Shown here: positions 27,301-39,300 of the stretch, in pieces
Numbering within the stretch: position 1 is the stretch's first letter
Layout: the number at the start of each line of letters is the position of its first letter
NCBI RefSeq assembly: GCF_020497125.1
Contig: NC_059075.1
Location: 30,478,003 to 30,542,002 of the forward strand
Origin: Mauremys mutica
Taxonomy: Eukaryota > Chordata > Testudines > Geoemydidae
Reading direction: 5' to 3'
DNA: 64,000 nt
Notes under the pieces: model-generated
What the model was told of the DNA's origin: nothing
Seen by the model: only the letters and a program-made list of their open reading frames with translations
The model's database searches: none
Translations under genes and position numbers: made by a program

Positions 27301-30300
27301 CCGGATGGGGGGGCAGAGGGTTCCAAGCGTTGCCCTTGCTTCCAGGCACCGCCTCCCGCAGCTCCCATTGGCTGGAAACGGGGAACCGCAGCAATGGGAG
27401 CTTCGGGGGAGGTAACTGGAGGCGCAGCAAAGGCAGTGCACGCCGAGCCCTCCGCCCCTCCTCCCCCAGGGGCTGCAGCGCTTCCGGGAGCAGCGTGGGG
27501 CTGGGGACAGGGAAGGCATGCAGATTGCCTGCCCTGGCCCCGGAGCGCGCCGCTGCCACACCGGCACCCGAACCCCTCCTGTATCCCACCCCCCAACTCC
27601 CTGCCCTAAGCCCCCTGCCTGCACCTTGAACCCCTCCTACACTCCAACCCCCTGCCCTGAGCCCCCTCATGCACCCTGCACCCCAACCTCCTGCCCTTAG
27701 CTCCCTGCTGCACCCTGCACCCCTATGCACCTCAACCCCCTGCACTGAGCCCCCGCCACACCCCACATCCCTCTGCACTGAAACCCCCTGCTCTCAGCCC
27801 CCTCCCGCAATCCGCACCCTCCTGCACTCTGCACCCCTCCTACACCCCCAACCCCCTTCCCTGAACCCCCTCATACATCCCGCGCGCCCAGTCCCTTACC
27901 CTGAGCCACTTCCTGAACCCTGCTTACAATTTCCCCACCCAGATGTAGTTGGTAGCTAAACAAAAGATGAACTAAAAGAACTAACTCTGCTTGGTGGTTT
28001 GCCCTCTTATAGGGTCTTGGACTATCCTGAATATTCATGTCAGTTCCCAACCTTCCATGCCCAAATCTTATTCCCTCACCCACATAAATCTTTGGGTACA
28101 CTTACTATATAGGCTAGCGTATTTATGCATATTAGTAGCACATCCATACGGACCTTTTTGTATTTAAAGTCTGCCTTCTTCAAGTCCATTGTCTTTATTT
28201 TGCTGTTTTCCCTCCCACTGTTCCTTAGAATCATGAACTGTATCATTTCATGATCATTTTCACTCAAGGTACCTTCTATCTTCAGATTCTCAACTAGTTC
28301 CTCCCTTTTTGTCGGAACCAAATCCAGAATAGCTTCTTCCCTGGTTGTTTTCTCCACCTCCTGTAATAAAAAGTTGTCTCCAGTGCATTCCAAAGTTGGA
28401 TAATCTGTGTCCTGGTCTATTGTTTTCCCAACAGATGTTTGGGTAGTTGAAGTCCCTCATTACCACCAATTCCTGTGTTTTGGATGATTTTGTTAAATGT
28501 TTAATAAAGCCTCAGCCACCTCTTCTTCCTGTTTGGGTGGTCTATAGTAAATCCCTACCAGGACATCACCCTTGTTTTTTACCCCTTTTACTCCTGACCC
28601 AGAGGCTTTCAACAGGTCTTGCTCCCTCTTCTATCTCAACCTCAGTGCAAGTGTAAGGAAAAGCACCCTTTTGAAACTGTATGTTTTATATTGAACATCT
28701 TTAAAGCTTTTTTATTTTCATGTAGATAGTCTTATGGTAATCAAAGAAATAACTTTAGGCTAATAATTTCATGATTTAAATATGCCTTCCCTATCTCTTC
28801 TATATATAATCTGGTATGAGAAATTCCACACACTCTAGTAGTTAGAACTATTGCACTCCCTCTAACAGTGTATTGTTCAATGTAATACAGTGTGTAACTT
28901 GTTTTTAATTAAGTGGTGAAGGCATCCTAGAAATCACATGTAGACTTTTCGACAGTATTACAGTATTTGCATTGTCACTTTCTAAAAATTGTTTGTTTTC
29001 ATTCTTACATGCTCCTTTATAGAAAAATCTAAAATGTTGTAGACATCTTGCAGATGCTATTGTTTTGATACTTTGATACAGATTCAGAAGAAACAAAATT
29101 ATCAGATGAATTACCAACTTTTTTTTTGTAGGCTGATAGTTTTATTGGTGCAGGAGAAGATGGTCTAAAGGTTAAAACAGATACACAAGTTTTAAAAGAA
29201 GAAAATCATAAACTAGGAAAAGAAAAGGTATGTTAGTTAATTGACCATCTTTGCTTTTAGTTTTATATATACATTTACTGCAGTATAAGAGAGTATTAAC
29301 AAGCACATTGTGCACGTATTACTATTCTGTGTAAAGTTTTCAGACCAGCCTTAAATCTACTTAGAAAATTTGACTTTGTTCATTAAGGTATTTGTATGAA
29401 GTTGTTGGACTTGTAGTATATTTTTATTTCTCAATTTTTTACAAAATCTCAAGAAAATAATTTAATTCCATTTCAAAATTAAAAGAAATTATTTCAGTTA
29501 AATTCCCATATTAAAATTGGTATTCGATTCTGAATTGTATTTGTTACTACTGCTTGAAAGTACATCCCATTGACATATTGTAAGGGAAAGAGACCGCCTT
29601 TGCACTTTTTGTTTACTTGATAAATATTACATCATAGAAGCTGATGTATTTTGAGTTGTAAATTAACCATTTTACAGAATTGCATTGATATGTTGCCTCA
29701 GATGTTGATTTAAAAAAAAAAAAAAAGGAAAAGGACAAAAAGAATCTCTGAATTACTAGCTTTGTAGCTATCGCTTTCCATCAGCTTCTGTCAGTGTTTT
29801 GTTAAATATGATTGCCCTTCATATTTGGCATTGCATTGTGGTCTCTAAATTCTGTTTGCCGTTATTTTCACACTGCATCCCACCCCGCGAATGACGACGA
29901 CATTTTGATATTACACCATAGATCCAAAGATTTCAGTTTCTTTGGTAGAAAGTTGTTAACATAGAAAAATGACATAGTGCTTGAAGCATCAAGTTTAAAT
30001 ACCTGGTCTCCCTGGAAATTTAGGTTCTTCTTTGAGTAGTGTGCCTATGGGTGCTCCACTGTATGTGATGTGATCCCCTGTGCCTGGGATTGAAGATCTT
30101 TGGTAGCAGTGCCCATGGGGCCCCACATGCACTCCTCCCCATCTTGTGCCGTGGGTAACTTATAGCTGTGTGGTCCAGCTGCCCTCAGTTCCTTCTCAGT
30201 CGCCTTTGGTATGGAATCCGGAGCAGAGCCCTTCTACCTCCTTAACCTTTAGAGAAACTCTCATTAGCTAACCTTACATTAGTAGGTGAATAGCCATTTC

Positions 30301-33300
30301 TGTTAATTTTCTCCCCCTAAAAACATTTTTTTTATAGTTACTCTTCCCTTCCCATTACCTTACGCTTCCCTGTTTTCTGCCCTCCCCAAATGGGAGCCCT
30401 CATCCTCCTCGGGACTGTGCCAGGATCTCTTGGGTTCAAGAGGTACCTCTCTTGTTAGGAGGCCTTTCCTGTGAGTGACGGGCACTCATGGTTCATCCGC
30501 TGCCTCAATGAGGGCCACGTCGCACAGAAGTGCACCCACTGCATCAACTTGACCTCCAAGGCCCCAAAGGACTGTGAAGTCAGACTCAAAATTCTCCTCA
30601 TGGAGAGTTTTCTACGGCCAGCTTTGGATCCCAGCCTTGATACCTCTCTGGCCTGGCTCTCACCCTCATTTCGGTCAGCAGTCTATTCCCACTCGCCATG
30701 GCCATCCAAGAGGAAATCCTCTTTTTCCCACTCAGATGGGAAGAAATGGGCCACTACTTCACCTTCCAAGGAACCGTCTCAGAGAAAGCCATCCCCTGCA
30801 AGGTCACTAGCCTCAACATCATCAGGAGTGAGACTTAGCTCCCATGACCATCTGAGTACCTCTGATACTGGAGCTAAACGAAAGTCCAAGGGCCCTAAAT
30901 GGACAGGACCAGAGGCGGATACACTGTCTCTCAGGACCGAGAAACACAGTGCAAGAGCTTCCGAAACGGTACTGAGTGCCTCATCCAAGACAACCTTGGG
31001 TGCGTCAGCACTGACAACAGTGTCGGCATCGACCAAATTCTCAGCACTGAGCAAGCTCTCGGGATCAAGTAAGACATCTAAACCGTTTACTGGCTGCTCG
31101 AGGGAATGCACTCCACCCTCGGCATTGATAGTTCCTTCAATTTCTAAACCACTGGTGCTGATGATGCTCCTGCCTGTGCTACAGCAGTTCAGATATCCAA
31201 GGGACCTGGTCATCTGTGATACACTGGAGTCTCCGCTCCTCCATTGCAAGCTCCTTATAGTTCATCCTCTTCCCGGAATCAGAACCCTACCCCCTTCACC
31301 ACTGAGAACTGCACCACCCTTTCCCAGCAACGACAAAGAGGAAGAGGATGACGAGTACTCCATTCCACCTGCATATCTGGAACACAGACAATCCTCTGCT
31401 CGTCTGCGTTATCCAGAACCAAACCGAGGGCCTGGTATGGACCCCCATGGATGCAACCCCACATGCCAATCTCTCCAGATTGGCCCTACTGGGCCCCATG
31501 GGCTATCTGTATGGCACAGTTTTCCAAACCACCCATAGAGCAGATCCAGAAACACGAATGATCGCCATCCTCATCTGTTTCTTGACCATCTGATGTCAAC
31601 CCAGTAATGATGGAGGAACAGCAGGAAGACACAGAGGAAGAGGTTACACCACCACTCCACTTCTCCTCCTCTTCCCCTGATGAGGCGATCATGCCACCAC
31701 CTCCTACGTCGGCAGACTATTTCAGACACTTTCAAGAACTATTCTGCAGAATCGCTGAATCTCTCCAGATCTTGCTGGAGGAAGTCCCAAGAGCAACAAC
31801 ACAAGCTGTTTGATATCCTACATGCCTCCACATCGGTGACGATAGCCCTCCCTATTCATGAAGCCCTATTAGACTCTGTCAATGTGCTCTGGCAGACCCC
31901 AACGTCCATCCTGCTAACCTACAAGCAAGAAGACACAAAATATTATGTCCCCACTAAGGACTTGGAATTTTTTCCCCATCCTACTCCAAACTCCCTGGTC
32001 GTCAATACGGTACATAAGAAGGGATGCTAACACCACCCCAGGGCAAACTCCTACAAGAGGGACTGGATGAAACTAGACTTGTTTGGTCTCAAAGCATATT
32101 CTTCTGTGACACTCCAGTGTCATCTCACTAATTACAAGGCTCTTATGGCCAAATACAATTATATGAACTATTCTAAAATACAGGAATTCTTCAACATCTG
32201 CCAGACAATAAGGAGCAATTCCAGACACTCGTGTCTGAAGGACACCACCTTGCCTGCACGGTACTACAAGCTTTCCTGGATTCTGCAGTCATGGCTGCTC
32301 ACTCCATCGCAACAGCTGTGTTAACGAGACAAGTGACATGCCTTCACCTCTCTGGATTCCCTAAAGAGGTGCACAGTCCGTAGTCAAGGATCTACCTTTG
32401 AAGGTTCCAAACTATTTGCCGAGCACATGGATGAGTCCCTACATACTCTAAAGGACTCTTGAGTGATTCTCCGCTCTCTCGGCATATATAAACCAGCGCT
32501 GAAGACACATCAGGGGAAATACCAGCTGAGATCCTGAGTTCCATGTTTCACTCCTCGCTGTCAGTATGACACGCAACAAAGGCGACAGATACCCCTTCCG
32601 AAGTGCAGACAAATACCGTCTCATGAAGCTACCTCTTATGCACCTTCATCTAAAATATAATTTTGAAGGTTTGGTCGAGGCCCAAGAAAGCCGCCTCCCG
32701 TTAAAGTTGCTGCAACCATCTTTAACAACCCACCAGTTTGACGACCGTTTAGCCCCTTTTTATCTGTCATGGTGACAAATCACTTTGGATACATAGATTC
32801 TGGAAATAATCAACAAAGGGTACTCCATTCCATTCCTATCCCTTCCCTCCTTCCTGTCCCTCTTCAAACACCCTTATCACAAACACCTTCTATGAGAAGA
32901 AGGAAATAACCTTCTGAGACTGGGGGCTATAGAACCGGTCCCATCCCAACACAGAGGGAAAGGTTTTTATTCCCACTATTTTCTGATCCAAAAGAAATCC
33001 GGTGTCTGGAGACAGATCCTAAACTTACGAAACCTCAACAAGTTAATTTAACTGCAACACTTCAGTCTGGTTATACTATCAACCATTATCCCAGCATTGG
33101 AGTATGGGTACTGGTTTTCAGCCCTCAACTTCCAAGACACGCATCTTCACATCACCATACACCCTGCTCACATCTGATTCCTCAGATTCATCCTGGGAAC
33201 CAATCATTACCAATACAAGGTACTACCTTTTGGACTCTTTACAGCCCCTCACCCCCAAGTATTCTCCACAATTTTTGTGGTAGTGGCAGCATACCTGTGC

Positions 33301-36300
33301 AAATAAGGCATTGTCATAGTCCCATACTTAGACAACTTTCTCCTCAAAGCTCCATCTGAACCTGAAACAATTCACACCATATGAAAGATGGAGCTTTTCT
33401 TGAACCTTGGCCTTCAAATAAACATCCAAAAATGGACACTGTCACTTGTGCAACATCTTGAGTTTATTGGGCCACACCTGGATGCAATACAGGCCAGAGC
33501 CTTCCTTCCAGCTCACAGATTTTCTATAATAGTCGACCTCATATCCACTGTGAGAACCAGCCCGCAGCTCTCCGCCAGGAAGTGCCTCCAGCTGCTTGGC
33601 CATATGGCAGCGGCCACATTCGTGGTAAAACACGCCAGGTTGCACGTCTCCATGTGTGGCTACACACAGTGTATGTACCTCACAGACACAAGTCTACACA
33701 AACTCCTATTCATGTCTGGTGGACTCAACACCAAAATGTTTGTATGGGGGTCCCTTTTCTCCAACCAACACTGTCCCTGATTCTAACAACCAACGCCTCC
33801 CTAACTGGTTGGGGAGCACACCTTCAGACCCACAGGGAAGGTGGTCTTCTGCAGAATTCTCCATGCACATCAATTTTCTAGAACTCTGAGCGGTTAACAA
33901 TGCGTGCCAACGTTTCCTACCACTGATCAGACATCATGCCATAAAAGTAATGACAGATAATATTGCCTGCATGTTCTACATCAAAAGACAAGGCAGAGTA
34001 AGGTCCCACTCCCTATTCTTGAAAGCACTGAAATTGTGGAACTGGTGTATCCAACAGTAAATCAACATTTCAGCTGCATACCTTCCTGGAAAGCAGAACA
34101 CCATGGTAGACTCACTGAGCAGCCAGTTCTTACAAGACCATGAGTGGGAACTAGATACAAGAGTCCTTCAGTGCATATTCAGCCACTGGGGATTTCCCCA
34201 CATAGATCTCTTTGCCTCACCAAGAATGCTAAATTCCCTCGATTCTGCTCACAAGCAGCTCTAGGCCACTGGTCTCTAGGAAGCACCTTCCTTATTACAT
34301 GGGATGATCCACTACCCTGCCTTTCCACCTTTTCCCCTCTTGTTCAAGGTACTGAACAAAATACAGGTGTAATGAGCCTGAGTCATCCTCATATTCCCAA
34401 CATGGCCACGACAAATTTGGTATCCTTACATCCTATGCATGACATTGTGTGCTTGGATCACCCTGCAATTGATTCCACACCTCCTCTTGCAGGATGCGGG
34501 CCAAGTCCTCCAACCCAATCTATGTCTCCTTCATGGTTTTGGGATTTGGGGATGTCCTGTTCAGAGACAATTAAAGAGGTTCTCTTAAATAAGTGAGACG
34601 ACTCACTGTACTTGCCTCCAAAAATGGGAAAAATTCCAATCCTGGTGCACAGCCAGTCATGTCTGTGATAAATGCCCCATTACCATTCATTCTAGATTAT
34701 ATATTAGATCTTAAAAGATTGGGCTTCTCTACAAGCTCTGTTCGTGTGCACTTGGCTGCCATCACAGCATTCCCCACCCCAAGATAGATGGCTTTTCCAT
34801 ATTCACATACCCCGCTCATGAAGAGATTCCTTAAAGGCCTTTACAACCTTTACCTTCACATACGACATCACAACCTCATCTTGAACTGTCTCACCAGACC
34901 ACCATTTGAACCCATAACAACATGCTCTTACATTCATCTTTCAATGAAAACAGAATTTCTTGTAGCCATCATGTCTGCCTGACAGAGAAGAAATAGGGGC
35001 TCTCATGGCATACCCCCCAAATAGTTTTTCATAAGGGCAAGGTCACATTATGCACGCATCCAAAATTCCTAGCCATGGTGCTGTTCTTCCATTTGAACCA
35101 ACTTATCCACCTTCCCTGCTTTTTCCTGAAATGCATACCAACCAATATGAAGCAATGCTACACACCTTGGACATTAGGTGAGCATTAGCCTTTACCTTGA
35201 TAGAACTAAATCTTTCAGACAATTGTTGTGCTTATTCCTCTCAACCACCAAATGATCAAAGGAAGTGGCTGCATCCAAACAGTGTCTTTCCAAATGGATC
35301 TCTCAGTGCATATGCCTTTCTTATCAACTGCACAACTCCACCTGGAACTTGAGCGCATTCCACTCGTGCTCTTTCCACATTGATTGCCTTTCTCAACAAT
35401 GTGCCGATCACTGACATTTGCAAAGGGCCACCTGGGCATCTGTGGACACTTTTGGCCAACACTATGCACTATCCATGTTGCAGTATCAGATCCCTTACTA
35501 GGACACACTGTCCTCTCCTCCTTATTGGACACCACTCCAAAGCCCCAGCCTTTACATCTATGGGCACTGCTCTACAGTCATCTACAGTGAAGCACTCCAG
35601 AGGGACACTACTGGAAGAAGAGAAGGTTGCTCACTATGTGCAGTAACTGAGGTTCTTCAAGATGTGTCCCCCTATGGCTGCTCCACTACCCGCCCTCCTC
35701 CCCTCTGCTTTAGAACTCAAAGATAAACCCTGCAGTAGAGAAGAAACTGAGGATGGTTGGATCGCACAGCACTATATATAGATGCCCCCCCCCATGGTGT
35801 GAGACAAGGAGAAGCGCCGGTGTGGCCCAGGTGCAAGGGGTGCTGCTACACTGCCTACAGTGGAGCACCCATAGGAACAAACGTCTCAATGAATATGTTA
35901 CTGCACATGGTGAGTAACCTCTAAGTTTTGGCAGGGTTGACTCGTTATTCTATGGTAATCAGAGTTCCATGTAGTTTACTATGTGTTTGGAAGCACTTTC
36001 AAACTGAGGTCCCCTCTACTCTGCATGGACACTAAAAGTCCCATTGTATTTTTCATCAGAGGTTTACTCGGATACCCTTGGTCAAAACCCTCCCTTCCCT
36101 CTTCCATTATGCATCATGCTGTGCTCCAAGAGCCACATCCATTATGCAGCTATGACAGTTTACACCAGCTGAGGACAGATTTCTCTTGTGGATGATGTGG
36201 TTTTTCTTTGTGCAGTTATAAGTTGCACTGGGATCCTTGTGATGAAAATGCTTCTAATTTATGTATATTTATTAATGTTAATGAGACACCTTCCTCACAC

Positions 36301-39300
36301 TGAATAATGCTTAGTTGGGATAAAACTCAAGTAAACTTGTTCTAGTGTCCAAAAGACTTGCTTTTTTTTTTTCAAACTTAAAATGCTCTGGTTGACTAAA
36401 TATAAAGTCTGTTTTCAAACCAGTGTTTAAAAACTTGAATAATAGTATAAAATCCAATTTATGTCCAATATAAGGAAGAACTTCAGAAGAAACTAGCAAG
36501 TTTACAACATAAAGATGAGGATGTTACATCTGCATCTATTGAAGACACGAATTTGGAATTAAATCAATTAAGGCAAGAGTTGGAAAGGAAGGAGCATGAA
36601 CTCAAAGAAAGTATTACAGACAGAGCAACACTAACAGCAGAATTAGAAGAATTGGACAAGCAGAATCAAGAAACTGTGCAGGTAACAAATATTGCCGAGA
36701 ATTAATGGACATATTTACTTTTTAGACATTCAGTGTATGATGTTAATCTTTGCTCACAGATATCAGGGCCTATTAGGTTCCCAATAGTCTATTCTTGCCA
36801 TACTAGATAAGACCAGTGGTTTATTTAGTCCAGCATCCGTCCTGACAGTGGCTGATACCAGATTCTTCAAGGAAATGCAAAAAAATTCCTGTAATGGACA
36901 ATTATAGAATAACATACCTGCTACCCACAATGGAAATTTCTTACTAATTTCTGTCAGGTAGTGGTTATCATGTGCCCTCTAGCATGAGGGTTTATTTCCC
37001 TTTTGAGGAATGTTGCAATACCAAGGATATGTTTAGAGTTTTTTAATTCTAATAAAATCTTGACCTCCATAATAACTTGTGACAATGAATTCATACGTTA
37101 ACAGTGTGTTATGTAAAAAGTATTTCCTTTTATCAGTTTTAAATGTTAGTAGTTTATAGTAGCATAACATCTTAAACTTTTTTTAAATCATCAGATTTTG
37201 AACAAAGTATGTGAAACTTAGTGATCACAGATTATTTTTAATCAAATATTAATAGTTTTATATTTGTCACTATTTTAAACTGATATTCAGATTTTAAAAA
37301 TGTATTTGAAATAAATCTGTTTCACATTAACTACTTGACTTTTCAGAAAGAAAATGGCCAATACCACAATAACTAGGGCCTTACCAAATTCAAAGTCCAT
37401 TTTGGTCAATTTCATGGTCATAGGATTTTAAAAATTGTAAATTTCAGCTATTTAAATCTTAAATTTCACAGTGTTGTAATTGTAGGGATCCTGACCCAAA
37501 AAGAAGTGGTGGCGGGGAGGTCACAAGGTGATTGTAGGGGAGTTGCGGTACTGCAGCCCTTACTTCTGCACTGCTGCTGACGTCAGCGCTGCCTTCAGAC
37601 CTGGGCAGCTGGAGAGCGGCAGCTGCTGGCTGGGAGCCCAGCTCTGAAGGCACAGCTGCTGCCAGCAGCAGCACAGAGGTAAGGATGGCATGGTATGGTA
37701 TTACCACCTTTACTTCTGCACTGCTGCCTTCAGAGCAGGGCCCTCAGTCAGCAGCCACCACTCTCTGGCCACCCAGCTTTGGATTCAGCACTGCAGAAGT
37801 AAGGGTGGTATGGTATTGTCACCCTTACTTCTGCGTAGCTGCTGCCATAGCGCTGCCTTCAGAACTGGGTGCCCAGTCAACAGCTGCCAATCTCCGGCTG
37901 CCCAGGTCTGAAGGCAGTGAAGAAGTAGGGTGGTAATACTGTGATTCCCCTAAATTAACCTTGTGACCCCTCTGCAACTCTTTTGAGTCAGGACCCCCAA
38001 TTTGAGAAATGCTGGTTTCCCCTGTGAAATCTATATAAAAAAGCACACACAAGACCAGACTTCACGGGGGGGAGACCAGATTTAATGGTCCATGATGCAT
38101 TTTTCATAGAATCATAGAATCATAGAATCTCAGGGTTGGAAGGGACCTCAGGAGGTCATCTAGTCCAACCCCCTGCTCAAAGCAGGACCAAACCCAACTA
38201 AATCATCCCAGCCAGGGCTTTGTCAAGCCTGACCTTAAAAACCTCTAAGGAAGGAGATTCCACTACCTCCCTAGGTAACCCATTCCAGTTCTTCACCACC
38301 CTACTAGTGAAAAAGTTTTTCCTAATATCCAACCTAAACCTCCCCCTCTGCAACTTGAGACCATTACTCCTTGTTCTGTCATCTTCTACCACTGAGAACA
38401 TGGCCATGAATTTGGCAGGGCTCTTACAATAACATTACAAAATAGTATGACAGCATATGAAACAAATGTGCCGTGTGAGTCAAAATAATTTTATCTTTCA
38501 GGACAAAACTTCCCATAAACTTGAGTCTATCTGCCTTATTGAGCATATGCTAATATAAACTCAGAATAGAAAAAACTGAATTGGTATGAAAAAGCCACAC
38601 AGTTATATCAGCTCACTGGTTTTATTTGCAGGGTGTTCTGATCTGCAAAATTGAAGAAGAGAGAAGAGAATTCTGTAACGTCTGGGGAAAGAATTATAGT
38701 GTTCAGAAATTAAAAACCCCTATTAAATCATTCTGTTATCCCTATGGACCTCCCCCCCCAAAAAAAGCGTTCTATCCAATGCAGATTTGTTCCCTATAGA
38801 TTCAAATCCTAAGGCCAACAGGGACCATTATGATAATCTTGTAATAGTAATAATTGGAGATATACCAATCTCCTAGAACTGGAAGGGACCTCGAAAGGTC
38901 ATCGAGTCCAGCCCCCTGCCTACACTAGCAGGGCCAATTTTTTTTTTTGCCCCAGATTCCTAAGTGGCCCCCTCAAGGATTGAACTCACAACCCTGGGTT
39001 TAGCAGGCCAATGCTCAAACCACTGAGCTATCTCTTCCCCCCCCATTATGATAATCTTGTCTGACCTCCTGTATAACACAGGCCATAGAATGTCCCCAAA
39101 TAATTCCTAGAGCATATCTTTTAGATAAACATCCAATCTTGATTTAAAAATCATCAGTGTTGGAGAATACACCACACCCCGTTGTAAATTGTTTCAGTGG
39201 TTAATAACGCTCACTGAAAAATGTATGCCTTATTTCCACTTTGAATTTGTCTATCTTCATCTTCCAGCCCTTAGATCGTGGTATACCTTTCTCTGCTAGA

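Larger units (their letters stand above)
30023..35925 (+). mobile_element. DIRS retrotransposon A (tyrosine recombinase type), intron 9
   Basis: A 5.9-kb element, sense to TRIP11. The left end (ttgagtagtgtgcctatggg, then tgctccactg) is inverted at the right end (gtggagcacccataggaaca, 35862-35882). Just inside the right end, near 35650-35690, a direct copy of the left end occurs (ggttcttcaagatgtgtccc, then ctatggctgctccact). Such inverted termini plus an internal complementary region are the DIRS hallmark. Order: gag-like ORF, RT, RNase H, tyrosine recombinase. All coding parts are broken by stops and frameshifts. Confidence 0.85.

Noticed and set aside
27111..27959. Several overlapping long frames on both strands
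   Set aside because: They are caused by the CpG-rich and C-rich tandem content of a transposon-like insertion.
38977..39030. A tRNA gene on the minus strand
   Set aside because: A and B boxes are present, but they belong to a SINE with CR1-like tail and a 15-bp TSD; the tRNA fold is incomplete.
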